In this document: positions 34,246 through 41,868 of the stretch, piece after piece
Layout: every line of letters begins with the position of its first letter
Position numbering within the stretch: the first letter of the stretch is position 1
Assembly (NCBI RefSeq): GCF_000425185.1
Contig: NZ_KE384327.1
Location: forward strand, 17,985 to 81,984
Source of the DNA: Pleomorphomonas koreensis DSM 23070
GTDB taxonomy: Bacteria; Pseudomonadota; Alphaproteobacteria; Rhizobiales; Pleomorphomonadaceae
Reading direction: 5' to 3'
DNA: 64,000 nucleotides
Program-made: the position numbers and the translations under genes
The notes under the pieces: generated by a model
The model's input: the letters and a program-made list of their open reading frames with translations, nothing else
Databases searched by the model: none
What the model was told of the DNA's origin: nothing

Positions 34246-37200
34246 AGATCCCGGCCGCCACCCGCGACGTCCAGAGGAAGGCCACCGACCCGCACGCCTC
34301 CGCCTTCGTGTCGGCCAACGCCGGCTCGGGCAAGACCTGGGTGCTGACGCGGCGGGTGATCCGCCTGCTGCTCAACGGCGTCGACCCCGGCCGCATCCTC
34401 TGCCTGACCTTCACCAAGGCGGCAGCGGCCGAAATGTCAGGCCGCGTCTTCGACGAACTCGGCCGCTGGGCCGGCCTTTCCGACACCGAGCTGGCGGCTG
34501 TGCTTTCCGACCTCGAGGGCAGCCCCGTGGCGCCCGAGCGCCTCGCCCCGGCCCGGCGGCTGTTCGCCCGGGCCATCGAGACGCCGGGCGGCCTGAAGAT
34601 CCAGACCATCCACGCCTTCGCCGAGGCGCTGCTGCAACGCTTTCCCCTGGAGGCCAACCTCTCCGGCCGCTTCCGCGTGCTCGACGACGTCCGCGCCGCC
34701 GACCTCTACGCCGAGGCGCGGGCCGAGCTGCTCGCCGCCTGCGCCGCCCGGCCGGCCAGTCCGGAAGGGCTGGCGCTGGCCGAACTGGTCGCCACGGCCA
34801 GCGACGACGCCCTCGACCGGGCGCTGTCCGCCGTGGTCGCCGCCCGCGGCGAGCTGGTCGCCTTCTTCGACGGCTATCCGTCGATCGATGCGGCGCTCGC
34901 CGCCCTGCCGCAGGCGCTGGGCGCGCCGGCCGGCGCCAGCCGCGACAGTCTGCTCCAGGAGATGGCGGCGTCGCCGGATTTCTCCGGCCCGTTCCTGAGC
35001 CGGCTGATCGACGCGCTCGACGCCTCGACGTCGAAGTCCATGCCGCTGCTGGCCGGCGAATTCCGCGCCGCGCTGGCCGCCCCCGACGCCGAGGCGCGAC
35101 GGCCGCTCTGGCGGGCGCTGTTCCTGACCGCCAGGGGCGAGCCGCGCAAGCGGCCGTTCACCAAGGACGTCACCGAGGCGCTGCCCGAGGCGATGGAGCG
35201 CTTCGAGCGCGAGGCGCAGCGTCTCAATGAGATCGAGCGGGCGCTGTCGGCCACCCTGTGGGGCACGCGCAGCGCCGCCCTGTTGCGTCTCGCCGACCGG
35301 CTGATCGGCATTTTCGAGGCGAAGAAGGCGCGGCTCGGCCTCCTCGACTTCGACGACCTGATCGAGCGGGCCGCCGCCCTGTTGTCGCGCTCCGACGCCG
35401 CCGGCTGGGTGCAATACAAGCTCGACGAGGGCCTCGACCACGTGCTGATCGACGAGGCGCAGGACACCTCGCCGCGCCAGTGGCAGATCGTCGAGGCACT
35501 GACCGGCGAGTTCACGGCCGGCGAGGGGGCGCGCGGCGGCCGACGCACCGTGTTCGCGGTCGGCGACGAGAAACAGTCGATCTATTCCTTCCAGGGGGCG
35601 GCGCCGCACCTGTTCGGCGAGACGCGGCGGACGCTCGGCGGCCGCCTCGCCGCCGCCCGCCTGCCGGTGCACGACCTCCGCCTCACCCTGTCCTTCCGCT
35701 CGACGGCGGCGGTGATCGGCGCCGTCGACGCCATTTTCCGCAATCCGGCCGCCCACGCGGGCCTGTCCACCGATGCCGGCCCCACCGTGCACGAGACGGT
35801 GCGCGGCCGCGAGCCCGGCCTCGTCGAACTGTGGCCGGCGGTCGGCAAGCTGCCGGCGCCGCCGCCCGGCAACTGGGAAGATCCGGTCGACACCACGGCC
35901 GCCGCCAGCCCGGCGGTACGCCTCGCCGGCCGCGTCGCCGAGGAGATCGCTAGCTGGCTGCGCGCCGGCACGCGCCTCGCCGCCACCGGTGCGCCGATCC
36001 GGCCCGGCGACATCCTGATCCTCGTCCGCAAGCGCGGCGTCTTCGTCGAGGCGGTCAACCGGGCGCTGAAGGCGCGCGGCGTGGCGGTGGCCGGCGCCGA
36101 CCGGCTCGACGTCGCCCACCACATCGTCACCGAGGACCTGATCGCCGCCGCCCGCGTGGCGCTGATGCCCGAGGACGACCTGACGCTGGCCACCGTGGCG
36201 AAATCGCCTTTGGTCGGCCTCACGGAGGAGGCGCTGTTCCGCCTCGCCCACGACCGGCCGGGCCTGCTGTGGGATGCCGTCAAGCGTCAGGCCGATGCCG
36301 GCGACACCGACGCCGAGCGCCTGCGGTCGATCGTCGCCGTCTGGATGGCGCGCGCCGATCGCGGCGAGCCCTTCGTCTTCCTCTCCCGCCTGGTCGGGCC
36401 GGACGGCGGCCGCGCCGCCTATCGCGCCCGCTTCGGCCGCGAGGCCGACGAGGTGATCGACGAGCTGCTGTCGCTGGCGCTCGCCTACGAGGGCGAGGAG
36501 GCGGCCGGCCTCAACGGCTTCGTCGACCGCCTCGCCAAGGGGGGCGAGCTGATCCGCCGCGAACTCGACGCCGAGCGCGACGAGGTGCGCGTCATGACGG
36601 TGCATGGCTCCAAGGGTCTGGAGGCACCGATCGTCTTCCTGATCGATCCCGGCGACAAACCGGGCAGCGAGAAGAACCTGCCCGACGTGCTGACGCTCGG
36701 CGACGGGCCGCATCCGCCGCTGGTCTGGCGGCAGGGCGGCGCCTTCCGGCCGGCGCCGGTGGAACAGGCGGCCGGCGTCTTCGTCGCCGCCGAGGAGGAG
36801 GAATACCGGCGCCTGCTCTACGTCGGCCTGACGCGTGCCCGCGACCGGCTGATCGTCGCCGGTCTGGCCGGCGCCGACGAGGGCGCCGACCGCCGCTGGC
36901 ACGGCCTGGTGCTGACGGCGCTCGGCAGCACGGCCGAGACGGTGAAGGACGATGACGGCAGCATCATTGCCTGGCGCTGGCGTGCCGAGGGCGAGGAACC
37001 GCCGGCGTCGCCCGTCGCCGCCGCCGAGGCTGCCGGCGTACCGGCGCCGCTGCCGGCCTGGCTGACCGCACCCTTGGCGACAACCGCTGCCGAAGCCGGG
37101 CCGGTCTCGCCGTCACGGGCCGGCACGGTCGGCGCCGCCGCCTTCGATCCGGCGGCGGCGGCGCGCGGCACGGCGCTGCACCGCCTGTTCGAGCTACTGC

Positions 37201-37730
37201 CGGAGATCGCGCCGGAGGAGCGCGCCGCCGCGGCGCGCGGCTATCTCGCCCGCGCCCTGTCCCAATTCTCCGACGCGGAGCGGACGACGCTCGCCGATGG
37301 CGTCGTCGCCCTCCTCGCCCGGCCCGACCTCGCGCCGCTGTTCTCGCCGGCCGCCCGCGCCGAGGCGGCGATCGCCGGCCGCCTGACGACGCCGGCGGGG
37401 CGGACGGTCACCGTGGCCGGCAGCGTCGACCGGCTGCTGGTTGGCGACGACTCCGTGACGGTGGTCGACTACAAGACGGCGGCGCGGCCGCCGCGCGCCG
37501 TGCCGGAGCGCTACCTGCTGCAACTCGCCCTCTACCGGGCGGTGCTTGCCGATCTCTGGCCCGACCGGCCGGTGCGCGCCGCCATCCTGTGGACGGCGAC
37601 GCCGAGGCTCGACGAGATCGCGCCGGGGGCGCTCGACGCGGCGCTTTCCGCCTATCTTCACGCCGTCGATGCCGGCTCCGAGCCCGGCGATCACGAAAGC
37701 TGGATCGACGGCGATGCCGGCGCGGCTTGA
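34242..37730 (+). CDS. addA: Double-strand break repair helicase-nuclease AddA
   Basis: UvrD-like helicase and nuclease subunit of AddAB, 1162 residues. Walker A SANAGSGKT (GSGKT at 28-32), motif Ia LTFTKAAAAEM, Walker B DEAQDTSPRQW (about 403-413), GDEKQSIYSF, and motifs V-VI (VMTVHGSKGLEAPIV; LYVGLTRARDRL) are intact. The C-terminal nuclease domain carries VVDYKTA near 1074 and a final QLALYRAVL helix. ATG 34242 overlaps the addB stop (ATGA). It acts with AddB in the cytoplasm on double-strand ends. Confidence 0.93.
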   Translation: MKIPAATRDVQRKATDPHASAFVSANAGSGKTWVLTRRVIRLLLNGVDPGRILCLTFTKAAAAEMSGRVFDELGRWAGLSDTELAAVLSDLEGSPVAPERLAPARRLFARAIETPGGLKIQTIHAFAEALLQRFPLEANLSGRFRVLDDVRAADLYAEARAELLAACAARPASPEGLALAELVATASDDALDRALSAVVAARGELVAFFDGYPSIDAALAALPQALGAPAGASRDSLLQEMAASPDFSGPFLSRLIDALDASTSKSMPLLAGEFRAALAAPDAEARRPLWRALFLTARGEPRKRPFTKDVTEALPEAMERFEREAQRLNEIERALSATLWGTRSAALLRLADRLIGIFEAKKARLGLLDFDDLIERAAALLSRSDAAGWVQYKLDEGLDHVLIDEAQDTSPRQWQIVEALTGEFTAGEGARGGRRTVFAVGDEKQSIYSFQGAAPHLFGETRRTLGGRLAAARLPVHDLRLTLSFRSTAAVIGAVDAIFRNPAAHAGLSTDAGPTVHETVRGREPGLVELWPAVGKLPAPPPGNWEDPVDTTAAASPAVRLAGRVAEEIASWLRAGTRLAATGAPIRPGDILILVRKRGVFVEAVNRALKARGVAVAGADRLDVAHHIVTEDLIAAARVALMPEDDLTLATVAKSPLVGLTEEALFRLAHDRPGLLWDAVKRQADAGDTDAERLRSIVAVWMARADRGEPFVFLSRLVGPDGGRAAYRARFGREADEVIDELLSLALAYEGEEAAGLNGFVDRLAKGGELIRRELDAERDEVRVMTVHGSKGLEAPIVFLIDPGDKPGSEKNLPDVLTLGDGPHPPLVWRQGGAFRPAPVEQAAGVFVAAEEEEYRRLLYVGLTRARDRLIVAGLAGADEGADRRWHGLVLTALGSTAETVKDDDGSIIAWRWRAEGEEPPASPVAAAEAAGVPAPLPAWLTAPLATTAAEAGPVSPSRAGTVGAAAFDPAAAARGTALHRLFELLPEIAPEERAAAARGYLARALSQFSDAERTTLADGVVALLARPDLAPLFSPAARAEAAIAGRLTTPAGRTVTVAGSVDRLLVGDDSVTVVDYKTAARPPRAVPERYLLQLALYRAVLADLWPDRPVRAAILWTATPRLDEIAPGALDAALSAYLHAVDAGSEPGDHESWIDGDAGAA

Positions 37731-37787
37731 CGGTCGCAGGTCGGCTCCTTAGCTTTCGGGCAACGGCGACGCCGACTCACGGCGTCG
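37727..37787 (+). promoter_or_regulatory. Probable trxA promoter and 5' hairpin
   Basis: TTGACG (37727-37732), overlapping the addA stop, and TAGCTT (37750-37755) are 17 bp apart and would start transcription near 37762. A perfect 8-bp hairpin (37767-37774 with 37780-37787, loop of 5) would then lie at the very 5' end of the trxA message, where it could protect it from decay. This supports independent expression of trxA. Confidence 0.45.
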
Positions 37788-37809
37788 CGTTCTGCTCGTG
37801 AGGTTCGCC

Positions 37810-38130
37810 ATGTCGACCAAGAAAGTCACCGATCAGTCGTTTCCCGCCGACGTGCTCGCCTCGTCGACGCCCGTCCTCGTCGATTTCTGGGCCGAGTGGT
37901 GCGGCCCCTGCCGGATGATCGCCCCGGCGCTCGACGAGATCGCCAGCGAACTCGACGGCAAGATCACCATCGCCAAGCTGAACATCGACGAAAACGGCAA
38001 CACGGCGATGAAATACGGCGTCCGCTCGATCCCGACGCTGATCATCTTCAAGGACGGCCAGCCGGCCGCCATGAAGGTCGGCGCCGCCCCCAAGAGCGAC
38101 CTTTCCAACTGGATCAAGGCCGCCATCTGA
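37810..38130 (+). CDS. trxA: Thioredoxin
   Basis: Small cytoplasmic disulfide reductase that supplies electrons to ribonucleotide reductase, peroxiredoxins and others. It is 106 residues, the standard length. The active site WCGPC has C31 and C34, and the cis-proline is in RSIPTL. ATG 37810 has AGG six bases upstream; GTG 37798 would add four residues. It sits at the end of the addBA block but has its own promoter-like sequence, and a bidirectional terminator follows. Confidence 0.95.
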   Translation: MSTKKVTDQSFPADVLASSTPVLVDFWAEWCGPCRMIAPALDEIASELDGKITIAKLNIDENGNTAMKYGVRSIPTLIIFKDGQPAAMKVGAAPKSDLSNWIKAAI

Positions 38131-38155
38131 CAGGGCGCTCTTTCTCGGACAACGC

Positions 38156-38192
38156 AAAGCCCCGGCTCCCTCACGGGAAGCCGGGGCTTTTT
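38156..38192. terminator. Bidirectional terminator between trxA and feoC
   Basis: An AAAGCCCCGGCT arm (38156-38167) pairs with AGCCGGGGCTTT (38179-38190), and inner CCC/GGG pairs extend the stem. A runs on the left and T runs on the right let it work on both strands. It is 25 bp after trxA and 19 bp beyond the feoC stop. Confidence 0.9.
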
Positions 38193-38211
38193 CCGTTCTG
38201 AAAGACGTGGC

Positions 38212-38457
38212 TCAGCCGGCCGACCGTTGCTCGCCGACCCACTCGAAGATGTCCTCGGGCTTGCAGGCGCAGCCGCAGGAGCCGGCCTTGGCGCAGGCGG
38301 CACCGGCCGGCAGCGGCCGCGCCTTGCCCTTGCCGACCCAGAGGTCGAGGACGGCGCGGGCGGCGTCCTCGCTGGCGTCGAAATGCAGCGCGACGTCGGT
38401 GAGCGAGGCGCTGCCGCGCTCCCTCAGATAATCGCGCACTCCGGATGGCGTCATCAT
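38212..38457 (-). CDS. feoC: FeoC-like helix-turn-helix protein
   Basis: Small winged-helix protein of the ferrous-iron uptake operon, 81 residues. The N-terminal part (VRDYLRERGSASLTDVALHF) is the FeoC-type helix-turn-helix. Four cysteines (C55, C61, C63, C65, pattern C-x5-C-x-C-x-C) follow and could bind an iron-sulfur cluster, as proposed for FeoC. In enterobacteria FeoC stabilises FeoB. It begins 5 bp after the feoB stop and is the last gene of the operon. Confidence 0.78.
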   Translation of the reverse strand: MMTPSGVRDYLRERGSASLTDVALHFDASEDAARAVLDLWVGKGKARPLPAGAACAKAGSCGCACKPEDIFEWVGEQRSAG

Positions 38458-38462
38458 GCGGC

Positions 38463-40805
38463 TCACTCCGCCGGCTGGGCGGCAAGCCGGCGGCCGTGCG
38501 CCCGGCCGGCCATCCACATCAGCGTCACCGACCCCGCGAAGATCACCGCGGCGGCGATCAGCCAGCGGGCCGAGCTGGCCGGGTGGGCGGCGAAGGTGGC
38601 CGCCTGATAGAAGGACACGGCGGCGAGATAGCCGATCACCGTCGTCCAGACGGCGGCGAAGGCCGTCCACTTGCCGCCGATCTCGTGGCGCATGGCGCCG
38701 AGGGCGGCGACGCAGGGCGTGTAGAGCAGGATCAGCAGCATATAGGCGAAGGCGGCGGCGGGGCCGCCGAAATGCGCCTGCATGGCGCCGAACACCGAGC
38801 CGTCCACTTCCAGCTTCTCGGCGGCGGCGGTGCTGTCGTCGACATAGCCGACGTCGATGCCGAGCGGATCGGCGACGCTGCCGCCGAGCGCGGCGAGGTT
38901 CTCCGGGATGGTGGCCAGCGCCCCGATCAGCTTGTCGCCGAGGCCGACGGCTTCTTCCTCCCCGCCGGCCGGCGTCGCGGCCGCTTCGCCGCCCACCTGT
39001 TCGTAGAGGGCGTTGAGCGTGCCGATCACCGCTTCCTTGGCGAAGATGCCGGTAAACAGGCCGACGGCGGCCGGCCAGTTGTCCTCGGTGACGCCGAGCG
39101 GCTCGAACACCGGCACCAGCTCGCGGCTCATCGCCGACAGCACGCTGTCGCGGCCGTTGTCGCGGCCGACGCTGCCGTCGGTGCCGATGGCCGACAGGAA
39201 GGACAGCACCATGACGATCGGCACGATCACCTGGCCGGCCCGCAGGATGAACTCCCGAAGGCGCTGCCAGGCCTGGACGACCACCGTGCGGACGGTGGGG
39301 ATGTGGTAGGGTGGCAGCTCCATGACGAAGCGGGTCGGCTCGCCGTCGAGCAGCGTCGACTTCAGCACGAGGCCGGTCAGCACGGCGAAGGCGAGGCCGA
39401 CGATATAGAGGCCGAACACGATGTTCTGGCCGCTCACCGGGAAGAAGGCGGCGGCGAACAGCGCGAACACCGGCAGGCGGGCGCCGCAGGACATGAAGGG
39501 CGCCATCAGCGAGGTCATCACGCGGTCGCGCCGGCTTTCGAGGGTGCGCGTCGCCATGATGGCCGGCACGTTGCAGCCGAAGCCGACGATCAGCGGCACG
39601 AAGGACTTGCCGGGCAGGCCGATCGCCCGCATGGCGCGGTCCATGACGAAGGCGGCGCGGGCCATGTAGCCCGAATCTTCGAGGAAGGACAGGAACAGGA
39701 ACAGGCAGGCGATGATCGGCACGAAGGTCGACACCGTCTGGATGCCCGAGCCGAAGCCGACCAGCGCCGCCTCGATGATCGGCGGCGTGCCGATGGCGGC
39801 GAGCAGCGCGCCGAAGCCGTCGACGAACACGGCGCCGAAAGCCTGATCGAAGAAATCGATGAAGGCGCCGCCCACCGAGATGGTGAACAGGAACATCAGG
39901 TACATGGCGAACAGGAAGATCGGCACGCCGAGCAGGCGGTTAAGCACCACGGCGTCGATCATCTGCGACAGCGGCGCGGCGAGCCGGCCGGTGTGGCGAT
40001 GGCTCGCGGCCATCAGTTCGCCGACGAAGCGGTAGCGGCCGTCGGCGATGACGATGTCGGTGTCCTCGCCGGTCGCCTCCTCGACAGCCCGGCGGGCTTT
40101 GACGGCGTCGGCGACGAGCGCCGGACCGGCGAGGCTTTCCGCCAGAGTGTCGCCCTCGATCAGCTTCAGCGCCAGCCATTCGGCATCGGCGCCGGCACCA
40201 CGGGCGGCGTCGGCAAGGCGCGGCGCCAGCGCCTCGACGGCGGCGGCGACGGCCGGATCGAGGGCCGGACGGTCGATCGGCCGGCAGTGGTGCGCGGCCG
40301 CCTCGACGATCGCCGACTTCAGCGCCTCGCGGCCGGCGGAGCGGTTGGCCACCGTCGGCACCACCGGGCAGCCGAGCCGCGCCGACAGCGCGGCGACGTC
40401 GATCTCGACGCCGGCCGCCTTGGCCATGTCCATCATGTTGAGGACCACCAGCATCGGCACGCCGAGTTCGATCAATTGGGTGGTCAGGTAGAGGTTGCGC
40501 TCGAGGTTGGAGGCGTCGACGATGTTGAGGACCAGATCGGCCTCGCCGGACAGCACGAAGTCGCGGGCGACGCGCTCGTCCTGCGAGCCGGCGTCGGCGC
40601 TGCCGATCAGGTAGACGCCGGGCAGGTCGACGAGATCGACCGGCCGGCCGGCATGGACGAAGTGGCCGACCCGCTTCTCGACGGTGACGCCCGGCCAGTT
40701 GCCGACCTTCTGCGTCGCGCCGGTCAGGGCGTTGAACAGCGTCGACTTGCCGCAGTTGGGATTGCCGGCGACGGCGACGACGAGAGGTTTCCGCCCGGCC
40801 ATCAT
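38463..40805 (-). CDS. feoB: Ferrous iron transporter FeoB
   Basis: GTP-dependent Fe2+ uptake protein of the inner membrane, 780 residues. The N-terminal G domain has GNPNCGKST (G1), DLPG (G3) and NMMD (G4). It is followed by a helical GDI-like region and a polytopic membrane part with two Gate motifs and the conserved PLIVGFGCNVPAIMATR and SCGARLPVFALF cysteines. ATG 40805 overlaps the feoA stop; the next codon is also ATG (40802). Ferrous iron is available under low oxygen, which matches the neighbouring oxygen-sensitive PFOR gene. Confidence 0.95.
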   Translation of the reverse strand: MMAGRKPLVVAVAGNPNCGKSTLFNALTGATQKVGNWPGVTVEKRVGHFVHAGRPVDLVDLPGVYLIGSADAGSQDERVARDFVLSGEADLVLNIVDASNLERNLYLTTQLIELGVPMLVVLNMMDMAKAAGVEIDVAALSARLGCPVVPTVANRSAGREALKSAIVEAAAHHCRPIDRPALDPAVAAAVEALAPRLADAARGAGADAEWLALKLIEGDTLAESLAGPALVADAVKARRAVEEATGEDTDIVIADGRYRFVGELMAASHRHTGRLAAPLSQMIDAVVLNRLLGVPIFLFAMYLMFLFTISVGGAFIDFFDQAFGAVFVDGFGALLAAIGTPPIIEAALVGFGSGIQTVSTFVPIIACLFLFLSFLEDSGYMARAAFVMDRAMRAIGLPGKSFVPLIVGFGCNVPAIMATRTLESRRDRVMTSLMAPFMSCGARLPVFALFAAAFFPVSGQNIVFGLYIVGLAFAVLTGLVLKSTLLDGEPTRFVMELPPYHIPTVRTVVVQAWQRLREFILRAGQVIVPIVMVLSFLSAIGTDGSVGRDNGRDSVLSAMSRELVPVFEPLGVTEDNWPAAVGLFTGIFAKEAVIGTLNALYEQVGGEAAATPAGGEEEAVGLGDKLIGALATIPENLAALGGSVADPLGIDVGYVDDSTAAAEKLEVDGSVFGAMQAHFGGPAAAFAYMLLILLYTPCVAALGAMRHEIGGKWTAFAAVWTTVIGYLAAVSFYQAATFAAHPASSARWLIAAAVIFAGSVTLMWMAGRAHGRRLAAQPAE

Positions 40806-41035
40806 ACGGCCTCCAGTTCCAGGATGGCCGCCTCGGCCTTGCGCAAGGTCAGCGTGAAGTTGCGGATGGAGATCTCGATCGGGTCGCCGAGCGGCGCCTT
40901 GCGGCGCAGCTCGAACACCGAGCCCGGCGTCAGCCCCATGGCAAGCAGGCGCTGGCGGTAGCCGCGGTCGCCGGCCGTGAGGCCGGTGACGCGGGCGCTG
41001 TCGCCCGGCTTCATGGTCTCGATCGAAACACCCAT
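40802..41035 (-). CDS. feoA: Ferrous iron transport protein FeoA
   Basis: Small SH3-like partner of FeoB on the cytoplasmic side, 77 residues from ATG 41035. The family pattern is clear: SARVTGL, LLAMGLTPGSVFELRRKAPLGDPIEI and a final beta strand. GGGAG precedes this ATG by nine bases; an upstream ATG at 41089 would add 18 unrelated residues. First gene of feoABC. Confidence 0.9.
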   Translation of the reverse strand: MGVSIETMKPGDSARVTGLTAGDRGYRQRLLAMGLTPGSVFELRRKAPLGDPIEISIRNFTLTLRKAEAAILELEAV

Positions 41036-41095
41036 CCTCAGGCACTCCCGGAATCCGCCGCGCCTGGAAACCGAACCGGCCAGCGGCACCGATAC

Positions 41096-41142
41096 TGCAA
41101 CTCACTTTCAATCGTATAGGGCGGACCGGTGATGCACCTCAA
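41096..41142 (-). promoter_or_regulatory. Probable feoABC promoter with weak Fur-like site
   Basis: On the minus strand TTGAGG (41142-41137) and TATACG (41118-41113) are 18 bp apart, predicting a start near 41105. The sequence 41110-41096, read on the minus strand, matches about nine of fourteen defined positions of a 7-1-7 Fur box and would cover the start point. Iron repression is expected for feo; the box match is weak. Confidence 0.4.
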
Positions 41143-41409
41143 TTCGTATTCGACCTTAGTCTCATCGACAGCGTAAAGAAGCCGGCGGCCAGCGGCGCTG
41201 CAAACCCGCGCCGGCCGCCGGAAGATCTGTCAGTAGAAGGCGTCGACGACTGGCCACAGGGCCGGCCCGACACCGCTCCCGGCGTATCTCCCTGAGACGA
41301 ATGCAGCATGGAAAGCGGAACCGCTTCGGATTAAACTTATCTTGAAAGGTGAACTTTACGTTCCGTCGGGATCGGGCAGGCCGCCGCCGCGCCGGGCGCA
41401 AGAGATAAA

Positions 41410-41421
41410 CCGATTAATCGG
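41410..41421. repeat. 12-bp perfect palindrome
   Basis: CCGATTAATCGG is fully self-complementary and sits in the middle of the feoA-PFOR gap. It may be an operator for an unknown dimeric regulator. No second copy was found in the gap. Confidence 0.4.
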
Positions 41422-41666
41422 CCGACGAATACTGTCCTTTCCTTGCCGGCCGCCGGCGATAGTTTCCGGTGACGGCGGCCGCGGAGGCGGCTCCGGCGCG
41501 CTGCCGCGACAAGCGTTTGTCGGAATTCCTCATTTCGGAGCAGCGGGTTGTCCGGGAAGCCGGCGGCAGGCAACGCGACCCTGGCAGGGACGGTGCCCTG
41601 CAAAAAACGCATAGCAGTAAAACCTTCGCAGTTCCACTTAGTCCACGGGCGATTACTTACGACAAA

Positions 41667-41695
41667 CTTCTGCCGCGCCTCTATAACGGCAGAAG
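41667..41695. repeat. 9-bp inverted repeat enclosing a TATAAC hexamer
   Basis: 41667-41675 pairs perfectly with 41687-41695, with an 11-base interval that contains TATAAC at its right edge. It has no T run, so it is not a terminator. It could be an operator over a promoter or a leader hairpin. Confidence 0.4.
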
Positions 41696-41741
41696 GGTCT
41701 ATCGGTAACAACACTGAAACCCAAGTAAGTTTCGTATAGTT

Positions 41742-41755
41742 TTGACCGAAATCAA
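41742..41755. promoter_or_regulatory. FNR/FixK-type box upstream of the PFOR gene
   Basis: TTGACCGAAATCAA fits the TTGAY-N4-RTCAA pattern bound by FNR, FnrL and FixK in alphaproteobacteria. Its centre is about 120 bp before the start codon. If it acts as a class II activator site, transcription would begin near 41790, leaving a leader of about 80 nt. Activation under low oxygen suits an oxygen-sensitive iron-sulfur enzyme. Confidence 0.6.
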
Positions 41756-41868
41756 GGTCAGAACTCCATCGGCAGCTGAACATCGGCGTATCGTCGCCCG
41801 AACTCCGGCCAGTGACTGATCGGACGGAGCGGGCAGAAGCAGCAGATGCAGCAGGACGGATGCAGCAA

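Larger units (their letters stand above)
41036..41868. other. 833-bp divergent gap between feoA and the PFOR gene
   Basis: No convincing gene is seen; the short open frames in it lack homology-like features or good ribosome-binding sites. The left part has the feo promoter. The right half is less GC-rich than its surroundings and holds a 12-bp perfect palindrome (41410-41421), a 9-bp hairpin (41667-41695), and an FNR/FixK-type box (41742-41755). Its length suggests complex control of the PFOR gene, possibly an unannotated small RNA. Confidence 0.55.

Noticed and set aside
41342..41739. Small plus-strand open frames (60-90 codons) in the feoA-PFOR gap
   Set aside because: They lack clear ribosome-binding sites, recognisable domains and a coding-like composition. 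A small RNA or plain control region is as likely.
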